Source: Clitopilus passeckerianus (Eukaryota > Basidiomycota > Agaricomycetes > Agaricales > Entolomataceae). Taken from it: DNA of 64,000 nucleotides. Every line of letters begins with the position of its first letter. Position 1 is the first letter of the stretch. The notes beneath the pieces were generated by a model, which did not search any database, was not told where the DNA came from, and saw nothing but the letters and a program-made list of their open reading frames with translations. The stretch is taken from positions 806,001 to 870,000 of the forward strand of contig CALYLX010000112.1 of assembly GCA_944990035.1 (NCBI GenBank), given 5' to 3'. Both the position numbers and the translations under genes were made by a program. Below, in pieces: positions 11,610 to 22,938 of this stretch.

Positions 11610-12180
11610 CCCATTGGAGTCATATCTCAATAGGAAACGTTACTCACCGCTGGTCAAAGTTCATGGCCGGACACTTTTGCAAGATATATTCTGAGTCTAT
11701 GAGCAATCCCGAAAATTTTACGCTTGTAGGGCAAATTAGTAGGCCGACCCTCAATGAACATACTGAGGGAATCGATAACGCCGGGACGACGGTCAATGAT
11801 TTATTTATTATGGTGAAGAAGCGAGAAACGCCACAATAGCAGAAGTACTACTAGTGTGCTGGTGCATACGTGTCGATAGATATACTTGATAATGACTTTT
11901 TGCGCGACCTCGGGTCGAGGAAGACCCTTCAAGGCATTTGGCGCGTCCGTTGACCAGAGAAGGGTGTTCGAAAGAGATAAAGGAGGTTGAAAGCAAAAGC
12001 CAGAGAATCCGTGTGAATGGTAAATCAATGGGACTCACAGTGATTTCTGCACGGAGTGAAATCGTTAGCGGCAGGTCCAGAACATGCTTTAAGATCGTGA
12101 AGGGTTCAAGATCAGCCCTCCCAGGAGACAAATACCGAGAAATCTTTTCGCCAGAGGTCAGGAAGAAAGTAAGCCTTTAC
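11610..12180 (-). pseudogene. Possible decayed gene or orphan exons
   Basis: Three minus-strand blocks read like exons: about 12060-12170 (SGEKISRYLSPGRADLEPF, then ILKHVLDLPLTISLRAEI), followed by a good GTGAGT donor and an AG acceptor near 11931 leading to GLPRPEVAQKVIIKYIYRHV, and about 11650-11790 (ICPTSVKFSGLLIDSEYIL ending before another GTGAGT). They do not connect into one frame without stops, and no family is recognised. They could be remnants of a gene or a lineage-specific one that I cannot assemble. Confidence 0.25.
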
Positions 12181-12476
12181 GATGGAGGTCGGGGAACGCC
12201 AGACTCAATCATTTGAACTATTTGGTGCAGAAAGTGTCGGGATGCTCGGCACTAGGACCAGTAATCGGTACAGTAAGCTGTCTGGAAGGTTTCATCAAGG
12301 ATTCAATATTGCCGGATGGATCAGGGCGTTTGGTGGAGATTCAGCGTTGTAGTCAACCAGCCAGCTAGTGTCAGCGCTTTAAGCTTTAAAGGGCGGCTAT
12401 CAAGCACAAAGGTTGATCAGCCACAGGGGACGCGAAGGTGAGCCACGGGCGCCGAAAGACGTTCCGGAAGCCTTTT

Positions 12477-12959
12477 TCACATTCTCATCGCCACTGGTAT
12501 TCTACGGAGAGGGCTCAAGCTTTCAGCTGAAAAGCTGAGATGCCGTCGGAGTGATAGCAGTGGGAACTGACCAGGTTTGTGTCTAGACCTCGGAAGTTGG
12601 CTGTCTGGCCAAGAATGAGACGTCTTCGCTGGAAACATGTGGCGCAAGCATATATTCTGAGTGAGAATTCCTTGCCTGAAGTGTAAGATAGCAATTTGGA
12701 GAGCCGTTTTCCCCTTTGTTAGAGTCTTTGTGGCGGTGAGACCAACCTGGTGGGAATAAATCCGGATTGATGCAAAATTCGAACTTGGTCGTAGAAATTT
12801 AAGAAATAGAGAGGTTCTGCGAGAAAAGTGTTCATCTTGCACGTAGCCTTTATGAAGCAGATACAAACCGTATTGTTGCGCTTTGTCGAGGAGGCCAAAG
12901 AGTCCCCTCTTGTTCGAATGCCTGGAAATCGGAACTTGGGCCATTGATTCGGTAAACAC
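12477..12959 (-). pseudogene. Open frame with an ankyrin-like segment, uncertain
   Basis: A 160-residue open frame on the minus strand contains LTKGKTALQIAILH, which resembles the second half of an ankyrin repeat (G-x-TAL-x-IA). No second repeat with the expected 33-residue spacing could be found. The start, splice pattern and product are unknown. It may be a remnant of an ankyrin-type protein or chance. Confidence 0.2.
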
Positions 12960-13195
12960 GAATTCACCCGGGCGGAGTTGACCGCGCTTTCCTCTGCATT
13001 CTTGCGACCAACTCTCGCAATTCCATGCAACCTAGAGAACATCTTCCATCAGCAAGGTATATACCAAGAGAAGACATCATATACGGCATTCCCACCTTTG
13101 AATACGGCACATTCAGTCGCTTTCGCTTGGCCGGTCGATCGCAGAGCTGATGAACCCCTTCACCGCGACAAAGCCGCCGTTGTGCAAAACCCGTA

Positions 13196-13215
13196 CAAAA
13201 TTTTGCAAAATTTTG
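13196..13215. repeat. Two adjacent CAAAATTTTG palindromes
   Basis: CAAAATTTTG occurs twice back-to-back, each unit being its own reverse complement. A related AATTTTGCAAATT lies about 60 bp downstream. The surroundings are intergenic. The function is unknown and the elements may simply be AT-rich sequence. Confidence 0.4.
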
Positions 13216-14208
13216 TTGAGGGTCAAGTCACCACGACCACCACCACCGACACTTGAACGACGAAGTCAGATAATTTTGCAAATTGCCTTCGCCTCGTAGC
13301 TCGGTTGCTGGGGTGGCAACCACCTACCAAATTCAACGACCAACCCTCTTCAACATGGATTAGCAGCTTTGTGGTTGTCGCCCAGTCACCGTAAAGTGCT
13401 GGCGAGCAAGACTACTCAGCCACTTCGCTGTCGAATCGTCAGCAGAAGTAATCGCAGTGAAAAAAAGCCATTTCTGGTGTGTTTATCTGTCGTTTTCACT
13501 ATTCTTCTCTTGACAAGGGCTGATATTCGAGCAGCCGCGGAACTGCTTAACTTTTTTTTTGCATGCAACATATCGTCTTGAATTCTTCAGATAGTCCTCT
13601 TGCACATTCTGAGCCGACGCATGTTTCTTGAAGATTTTGCGCAGACGAAAAGTCACAAACTCAAGCCGGGGGGCCAAGACACTTGCGGCCATGCCAGCAC
13701 CTTAGGTGAAAAACAAGTTTCAAGGGACTCTCAGAAATTGCGTCGATGTTGCTGCTGCATCTTGTCACAGAGGCGCCGTACATTTGCCGAGTTTGGAGGG
13801 CTCTTTGATTGTCGGGCAGGCAAGGCACATTTTGCTGAGACAGCTTCGCTCAAGGTACTGGTTTTAGCAAGTTTTGAGGTTGGTCTTCCACATAATTTTT
13901 TTCTGCTTTTCTGATGATGAACTTGGATTTGCAGGCTTGACATTGGCAGCAGCGTCTTGCGTCCTTGACTACTCTTCAACTTGAAGCGGGCGGGATCTGG
14001 CGATATAGTGATCTTGCGGCAGATAAGAGGTACTTGAGGTTGAATATTGGTGCGTCGTTGGCGATGTCTTCTGATGTTGATGACACTAATATTTATGTGA
14101 AGTTGGGACAAGTCCTGTTTGTTATCCCATGGTGGTGGGCGGGAGCAAAGAGCGGCAGCAGTGACTCACGTCGGTAATGTCTATATATAGCAAGTCAGTG
14201 GCACGTGA

Positions 14209-14529
14209 TCAAACGTCGGGACCGTCCGACGCATCGTTTCGCACGCTCTCTGAATGCTGTGGGGAAGTACTGGCAGGCCAAACGAAGTCGCAGCAGAGGA
14301 GAACACAGGATCCTGCGAGGATGAGGCTGGATACTAGAGGACGTGGATAATGGACCTGGTTGAAGAAAATGATACCCTCGGGACGTCGCTGTGGAGGAAA
14401 CACGATCCAGACAGTCAAAAGACGACCCGCCTCAGAACGACCAGCATCGAGAAGGCCAATAAATTGACAGAGACAGCCCAGAGCCTCGAGATACACGCTA
14501 CCTCCTAGCACAGACAGCAACCCTTCCAT
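14209..14529 (-). other. 106-residue open frame with no recognised family
   Basis: An ATG-initiated minus-strand open frame with a moderately hydrophobic middle (LVSSLILAGSCVLLCCDF). No homologue is recognised. It ends next to a CTATATATAG palindrome (14181-14190) and a CACGTG (14202-14207). It could be chance. Confidence 0.15.
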
Positions 14530-15122
14530 TATACTCGGCCGTCATGAACACTCCTGGCTCGACTATGGTCCTTCCCACTTCGCCACCAAGACGCCAGGTC
14601 GAAGTCGCCAAATGCCGAACTTGAAACGTGTGGCGCCCTGCTCTCTCAGGCTATCTGGTGGCTGTCACTTCTTTGAATGTCGTCGCCGAGAACCTGGAGA
14701 AGAGATTCGTTATCTGCGGCGTTACCCGACAGTCAAGTTCACCGAAATATCACGCTTCATCAAGCTAGTCTGGAGTAGCGTATCACCATTGGGACTTGGA
14801 TTATTCAAATGTTGGACCAGGTGATATGATCGATCGAGCGGAAGCATTTTTGGGAGGGTTGAGGGATGATTGGGCACGCTTACGAGTTCGCCGCTGGTTC
14901 GACGCGTGTAATTCGCCGATGGACTTGTATGCGTCAGTTTGTTTTTTTTTCCTCGCGGGGGAACACTTACCATATCTTGAATAATTTAGATTCCACGCCT
15001 GAATCAGTCGTGCCTAGGCTCCCTGAGCATTTAAAAGCTGCAATTGACGCGTAAAATGCTCGCTCTTCCCTTCGCTTCCCCTTTTTTCGTCCTCCCTCGC
15101 ACTTTTGCACTCTCCAGAACTC

Positions 15123-15918
15123 ATGGAGGGCCAAGTCCGCTATTATTCGCAATTTTTCCGCATTTCATATCGCGGTCCGCCTCCTCAAACTCCTAGTACT
15201 TGGCAACACGCACAAGCCTTCAGGCCGCCCTCTTATGATGAGGTCCTGCAGACGTCGGAACAAGAAGACTCCATGCGATTACCGACCTACCAGTCTCGAC
15301 CACTCCGACGATACCATCCATACTGGCCATTCACACAATCCCATCGACAGGCCGGCGGCATTAGGTTCGAGGTGAGAATGGTGTGTTCCTCCTCTTCGTT
15401 GATGTTACTGAGTATGGATGTCAGAATACCATTTATGATGACCAATGTGTGTTTCTTGAGGTTCCAGCCCGTGTAGAACCTCCACCTTCCGTAAGCTCTT
15501 GACTCAAACTGCAGCTATTTATCTACGCTTACATCGCATATGTAGACACCTCCTCTCACCCCTTGGGGTATCCCGCAAGAAACCGCTGAAGAAGAACTTA
15601 CGGATGAATCGCTTTCAGACTTGAGCCCTGTTGAACTCGCACGTCGGCGCCGCCAGCTTGAAGATGAGCGGTGGGCTAGAGTCTGGCGGCTTCGTGCAGT
15701 GCTTGGGGTGCGCATTTTTTTTCCCCACACGGGCTTGCTTGTAAACTTATATCCTACAACAGGACTTCATGCAAAGCTGGCATCAGGCCAGGTCACAGAG
15801 AGTCATCGCCAACCCAGTGACCATGGTATTTCTTCCTATGCCCCAGCCTGTGCCATCTCAGCCCCTTCCTCTTCCTTTGCCCCAACCTTCCACACCTGCT
15901 ACAGAGGGGCCCGTCTGA
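15123..15918 (+). CDS. Hypothetical proline-rich protein with a PY motif
   Basis: Not recognised as a known family. Four exons join in frame through introns with GTGAGA, GTAAGC and GTGCGC donors. Seen: an N-terminal FRPPSYDEVLQ, which contains a PPSY motif of the kind bound by WW domains of Nedd4/Rsp5 ligases, a second tyrosine motif LPTYQSRP, an acidic/arginine segment (EEELTDESLSDLS followed by ARRRRQLEDERWARVWR, probably helical) and a proline-rich tail. No membrane helix or signal peptide is seen. The ATG at 15123 follows stops in all upstream frames. About 200 residues. A role as a substrate or adaptor of a WW-domain protein is only a guess from the motif. Confidence 0.6.
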
Positions 15919-16642
15919 ACTCTACACCGTCTCATCTTTCTGTTCGGTTCTGCAACTCCCTTATACTGCCCAGTGTACATTTCTTGAACAATTGAAACCT
16001 ATGACCTTATATCCACCTTACTCGCCTAATTCACCATTTCTTTCCGAATTTTTTCCAATGTCAACGATTTGGCTATCTCCAGCTATAAGTATGGTAACTT
16101 CAAAGTAGTTCTGAAAGAATGCTTCAGTGTCTATCCAAGCGACATGTCATTGAGGAAAAGAGCATTAAACGGGTTGCCCGACAGGGGCCAACCAAAATGT
16201 TTCTTGGTGAATATTTCGATGAGTTTAGCGAGGATTCGGTAATCCGCAGAATCATCATCACCAATGGAACGGTATGGGTCTAGAGGTCCAACCCAGAGTG
16301 AAGCTTTCCACAACATGAGCCTCAGTCATTTTCAGGTTACAAAACAAGGATACACGCCTGTGTGTTGACTAAGATGGCGGTATCAGTATCCACGGCAATA
16401 CGTATGAGGACGAATAGAGGGTATTCCCCATTCTCCAAAGTGTCCCAACTTGTTGTAGCATTTGCAATCGTTCTTCATTGCGGTCAATATACAACTTCAT
16501 TCTTGACTTTCGCTGCTCTGGAGACATTCTGTAGGTGAGAAGATCGGCAAGTGGCTTGACGAAGTTCGAAGCTGAGGGCGCTTACCTAAGGACGAATTTG
16601 TTACCGGCTACTTTGCCTCGAAATCACTCACTGCAAATCGAC
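15919..16642. other. Intergenic region with a short minus-strand open frame
   Basis: This 724 bp stretch has no gene I can support. On the minus strand an ATG at 16527 opens about 50 codons (MSPEQRKSRMKLYIDRNEER...), and a neighbouring frame reads EYPLFVLIRIAVDTDTAILV. The two are not joined by a convincing intron, so they may be a decayed or unrecognised small gene. The right end holds the RIO2 promoter. Confidence 0.3.
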
Positions 16643-18448
<1,806 letters not shown>

Positions 18449-18622
18449 CGGTTCATTTGTATATGTACTTCTGCAGGGCATCTATTACTGTACAATATCT
18501 GTGAACAATCTTAGCGCTGAAGCCTGCGACTACCTGATTAGTCATCACTTGCGTCTTTCCGCTGCCCACCTCCTCACAAAACTCCTTTCGTCCCCAGCAA
18601 TCGTTTTTGACTCGGAATCATC

Positions 18623-19393
18623 ATGGACGTACAAGACTTGGAGACCTACCAGGTGCAACTTTCCCAAGTTGAACTCGCTCTTGCTACAGATCCGGACAAT
18701 GCTGAGCTTGCTGGATTGAAAACAGAGTTGCAAGAGCTTATCCGGCTCACACAAACCCAAATAGCGCAAATCGAAGCGGCTTCCGCAAAGAATGACGGAG
18801 GTCGTAAGTCAGCTGCACTTTCTACACCAACACAAAGCTGGTCTGCAGGTGACGAGTGTCTGGCCAAGTATTCAGGTGACGGCTCCTGGTACCCCGCAAG
18901 GATTACATCAATTGGAGGTGCTGCCGAAAATCGCGTTTATAGCATCGTCTTCAAGGGCTATAACACGACAGAACTTGTCAAATCATCGGAAATCAAACCT
19001 ATACCTGCCAACTATGCAGCCACCGCCCCCTCCAACAAACGGAAGCTGACGAAAGCCGAGGAGGACGAGCGGGAAAAGAAGAAGAAGAAGAATGAGAAGA
19101 AGTTGGAGGTTAGGGCCGCCAAAGCTAAGGAGCAGACACACAAGCAGGCTACCTGGCAAAAGTTTGCAAAGAAGTCTGAAAGGAAGGGCATCCATATCGC
19201 AGGGGTTGCAGGCACGAGTATCTTCAAGACCCCTGATAACCCTCTCGGGCGCGGTGAGTCTTGATTTGTTCTTGAAACTTATCCCTGGGCTGACTTCCCC
19301 TTGCTAGTCGGCGTCACAGGTAGCGGCAAGGGCATGACGGAAGTGTCAACTACAGGCAAGCATAAGTTTGCCCGCGGAGAGGACGATCAATAG
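18623..19393 (+). CDS. SPF30/SMNDC1-like Tudor-domain splicing factor
   Basis: Survival-motor-neuron-related splicing factor needed for assembly of the mature spliceosome. Seen: an N-terminal helical segment (MDVQDLETYQVQLSQVELAL), the Tudor core (WSAGDECLAKYSGDGSWYPA, then ITSIGGAAENRVYSIVFKGY, then NTTELVKSSEIKPIP), a highly charged lysine/glutamate region (EREKKKKKNEKKLE) and a conserved C-terminal part with KEQTHKQATWQKFAKK, SIFKTPDN and VGVTGSGKGMT after one intron at about 19254-19308. TAG lies at 19391-19393. Start is the ATG at 18623, 174 bp after the RIO2 stop. About 240 residues, as in human SPF30. No anomalies. Confidence 0.92.
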
Positions 19394-20031
19394 TTCTGGT
19401 GAGCCACCATCGCATGGACGCCTTCATATCGCTGAACTCGTATACTTCTAGATTTGGAGGATTTTGCCACGAACTTTTCCCTAGAAGAAAGGCGCTTTTG
19501 CCAAACCACATGTGATGTTCTTATTCGTCTCCAATTTCGCGTTGCATTCTCATTTGTTCATTTTCTTCAATCACTTTTACAACGGCGTAAGAGCACCGTT
19601 GGTCTTCGGCAAGACGTCGCCACAGGAGAGATATTCTTGCTGCGTCGCTAAGTAACCTCATGTAACTTATATCGAGTCCTCAACTAATGAGAATTCTATC
19701 CTTGTATCATGGAGAATGACGGTCTGGCATGCCGCATTCCCAGGGTGAGATGCTGTTGTATTAAGTCGGCCATTTATTGCGCAAAGATGAGTGTGGTTTG
19801 GAACCAATGAATTCATTTCCCTTTCACTGAATTGGCGTTTCGATGACTCTCTGGAGAGCCCAACGTCTAACCATCGAGCATCGAGAGAAAGTTCCGTCTT
19901 TATGAAAAGACTCGATGCATCAGCGTTGAATACCTTGTTGTAGTTTGTTTACACAAAATATATCAATCACTTTTTCTCCTCCTCATTGTCCAAGTCGGCC
20001 TCGACGATTATTCAAAGCCAGACCTTCCAGC
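19394..20031 (+). other. Intergenic region before eIF3h
   Basis: 638 bp without a gene. A 65-residue open frame at 19454 has no recognisable features and overlaps the probable 3' untranslated region of the Tudor gene. The right part must carry the eIF3h promoter; nothing distinctive is seen. Confidence 0.4.
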
Positions 20032-21434
20032 ATGGCGACAACATCTATGGCAGCAGCGCTTGCTGCATCTTTGCCTACTGCTGCCACAGCCCCGGCTCCC
20101 GTAGCACCTACCCACGACACCATCCCAGCATCTATGTCAAAAGTGATCGATATTGAAGCCGAGATCCCATTAACAAATGTGCAGTTGGACGGTCTAGTAT
20201 GTGCATTTGCATCCCAAATGTCGCTCAGGACTGACTTAATGTTTTCTCCTTCATTTCCTCCACAAATCTCCGGCCATGTGTATAGGTCGTTGCCAAAGTC
20301 CTGAAGCATGCGAAAGAGGCGACCTCTTCAGCCGCATATGGCCTACTACTAGGCATTGATCTGGATGGCACACTCGAGGTGTCGAACTCATTTCCCATGC
20401 CGCACCATGTGGGCGATGATGACGAGAAGTCGTCCAAATCAGTCGGTGAGCAGGAGCCTTTCATCAAATGCCGTACAGAACTAACGAATGAAAATTCTAT
20501 CAGCACGATATCAGGCGTCCATGTTGCGTTCATTAAAGGAGGTGCAAGCAGACGACAGTGTGGTGGGGTTCTATCAGGCGACTACTCTTGGGGCGTTCTT
20601 TAATCAAAGCTTGGTCGACACTCAAGCCATCCACCAAGACAGGCTTCGACATGGAGGCATCGTGATTGTGCATGGTGAGAGATTCGCCATTCCGTATTGC
20701 ATGAAAAGTTCCGGAAGCTTATACTGCTGTTATTTCCCAGATGTTTCGCAAACATCTCGAGGAAACGCGTCATTCCGCGCGTTCAGGCTGACAGCTGCTT
20801 TCCTGAGTGCTTACAAAAAAGCTAACTTCAGCACAACGAGGTGAATTCAATCGTGGAAGGTTCCGTGGAACGCGTCACTGATCATCGCGTTTAGTCTCGC
20901 AACTCATGCGCTGACATTCGCTTCTATACTAGAAGAGGTACCCCTAAAGATCCGTACAAATCCTTTATTGGGCTCTTTCCTTGGCTCTCTTACCGAGGAG
21001 AAGGAGATCTCTTCCTGCGACGTCGACTCGGGATTATTCAGCAGCTCAAGAACGATACCACCATCATTCGAAAGCTTGAACTCTGGAACAGCTGGACTCA
21101 CACGGAATTTGGAGCAGGTTGTTGAGGCCATTGATACTATCGGACCGAAGAAGGCAACATCGGATATTTGCAGAGGCAGATCGCGAGGGAGCGTGCGAGA
21201 GCAGAAAATTACGTCGCGAAAAGGAAGGAGGAAAATGCAGTGCGGGTTGCTCAAGGCCTTGCTCCGTTACCCGAGGAAGATGTCGCGCGGCTGTTCAAGA
21301 TTCCAGCAGAACCCAGCCGGCTTGAAAGCATGCTGCTTCTCGGACAGCTGGATGCATACGGCAAGAGCCTGGCAGGAACGGCCAGTGTGGGACTTGTAAA
21401 AATGTACGCTGCCAAGGCGGGTTCGACTGTGTAG
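20032..21434 (+). CDS. Translation initiation factor 3 subunit H (one apparent 1-nt deletion)
   Basis: MPN-domain subunit (eIF3h) of the eIF3 complex. Seen: an alanine/proline/threonine-rich N-terminus, IPLTNVQLDGLVVAKVLKHA, then YGLLLGIDLDGTLEVSNSFP (MPN core), VVGFYQATTLGAFFNQSLVD, HGGIVIVHDVSQTSRGNASF, the middle SLVSHRLTFASILEEVPLK, and the C-terminal YLQRQIARERARAENYVAKR, LAPLPEEDVARLFKIPAEPS and MLLLGQLDAYGKSL. As expected for eIF3h, no JAMM metal motif is visible. The frame changes near 21138 between VVEAID and RTEEGN: adding one T gives IDTYRTEEGNIGYL. There is no intron there. Everything else is intact, so an assembly deletion is likely. Confidence 0.92.
21137..21139 (+). other. Apparent 1-nt deletion in eIF3h
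   Basis: ATT GAT ACT ATC GGA CCG keeps the upstream frame, while ACC GAA GAA GGC AAC ATC GGA in the next frame gives TEEGNIG of the family. One additional T (ACT TAT CGG) joins the two frames. The region is contiguous and has no splice sites. Confidence 0.75.
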
Positions 21435-21619
21435 TTAGGTAACGGCGATCATGATTTTTTGGAACAACGTTGAGGGTGCAAGGCATTTGACAAACAAACG
21501 CAAACTCCAGATTTGTAGGTAAAAGAGATCTGCCTCTTCAATTTCCAAAAGATTTAAATTCGACTTTACGTTCTTTTCTTCTTCCTCCCTTTTCCCTCCT
21601 CATCCCCGACCTTTGTTGT

Positions 21620-21626
21620 TATATAA
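21620..21626 (+). promoter_or_regulatory. TATA box of the secreted DPBB gene
   Basis: TATATAA lies 45 bp upstream of the ATG at 21671, preceded by a long pyrimidine tract. Most genes in this window lack a clear TATA box, so this suggests a strongly regulated gene. Confidence 0.5.
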
Positions 21627-21670
21627 CTCCCGGTGTACTAGTCGCTCTCACATTCATTCTTTTGTCAATC

Positions 21671-22608
21671 ATGCGCTTCAGTCCAGTCGTTGCTCTCGCT
21701 GCATTCGTTGCTACTACCTCGGCTCTGACTACTGGCCATCACGCTCGCGCTTCTAACCATCGTGCAATTGCAGCCCGTGTCGCTCAGCCCGCAGCCGTTA
21801 CCGACAATGTCGCCCCCACGGTTCGTAAGAGGACAAACGCCAAACGCTGCAAGCCTCGCCCATCTTCAACTGCTGCCCTTCACGTCACCACCTCAAAGGA
21901 CGTAGTAAAGCCCACCACCACTCAGAAGGAAGAGGCTGAGGTTAAACCTCCTACTCACAAGCCCGAACCTACCACTGAGAAGGATGAGCCCACCACCACC
22001 CCTCATACCACCCCCAAACCTTCCCCTACCACTTCCAAGACACCCGCTCCTGCTCCCACTACCTCCAAGTCGTCTTCTGGTGGCGGAAGTGGCCTCAGCT
22101 TCATGGCTGGTACTCAGACCGGTCAGGGAACCTTCTATTCCAGTACGTGAATCAATCGGTTGCCTTGTGGATTTGTGGAGCTGATCCGTCTTGTCTCCTC
22201 CAGCTGGTCTTGGTGCTTGCGGTATCACCAACAATGACGGTGATTACATTGCTGCTGTCTCCCATCTCCTCTTCGATAGCTTCCCGTAGGTTTTCCTCCT
22301 CAAAATCGGCGAGGAAAAAATTCTAATCACTTTGTTCCTCAGTGGTTACAACGGCGCCAACCCTAACAATAACCCCATGTGCGGTAGGAAGGTCAAGGCT
22401 ACATGTAAGCATAAAAATAGAAACCCTCTACTTTGAGAAAACTCCTAATTCCTCATTAATAGACAAGGGAAAGACTGTGACCGTTGCACTTACTGATCGT
22501 TGCGAAGGTTGCGCTCTCACCGATCTTGACTTCTCTCCCTCCGCCTTCAATCAGCTAGCGGACTTCTCCGTTGGCCGTATTTCCGGAATGACCTGGGTCT
22601 GGGTCTAA
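21671..22608 (+). CDS. Secreted double-psi beta-barrel (RlpA/expansin-like) protein
   Basis: Extracellular protein of the barwin/expansin-like family that is common in Agaricomycetes; some members bind cell wall or chitin, but no catalytic role is established. Seen: a signal peptide (MRFSPVVALAAFVATTSALT), a long Pro/Thr/Ser/Lys low-complexity linker (residues about 70-145), then the DPBB domain: QGTFYS, TGLGACGITNNDGDYIAAVS, YNGANPNNNPMCGRKV and VTVALTDRCEGCALTDLDFS ending GMTWVWV. The conserved cysteines and the DRC motif are present. Three introns of 50-60 nt lie within the barrel. The gene converges on IPI1. Confidence 0.9.
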
Positions 22609-22938
22609 TCGATACCTCTTTCTTGCCTGGTTTTAGATGATGCTGGCCATCCCACGTTCGCAGGTCGTGCCTCGGCACTTTGCAAGTGCTGCTTGGCTCC
22701 AGGGCATTATGGTACCTTCTCGATCGTGTCTCTCTTGCAGTCCAAATCACCTCAGTCGTTTATATCTCTCAATGCTCTCGAGCTTGCTCGACATGTTGTC
22801 TTATGCCTTCTCCTAGTTTACATGCTTCAGCCATGTATTGAGAGGTACAGCCTCTAGCAGGCCATCGTAGATAATTATCATTAATTCATTATCTGCATAC
22901 ATACAAGTAATCCAATGTGCATATACCCAGTTTTTATT
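22609..22938. other. Convergent intergenic region
   Basis: 330 bp between the stop codons of the DPBB gene and IPI1. It should hold both 3' untranslated regions. AT-rich stretches near 22870-22930 are consistent with polyadenylation signals. No gene is seen. Confidence 0.4.

Larger units (their letters stand above)
11405..15122. other. 3.7 kb gene-poor region with weak coding fragments
   Basis: No gene could be assembled here. It contains scattered short open frames on both strands, some with coding-like composition (listed separately), an AT-rich palindromic repeat at 13196 and a CACGTG at 14202. Gene density is far below the rest of the window, where genes are usually under 400 bp apart. 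No terminal repeats, reverse transcriptase or transposase motifs were recognised, so it is not called a transposon. A decayed gene or an unannotated non-coding transcript is possible. Confidence 0.5.
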
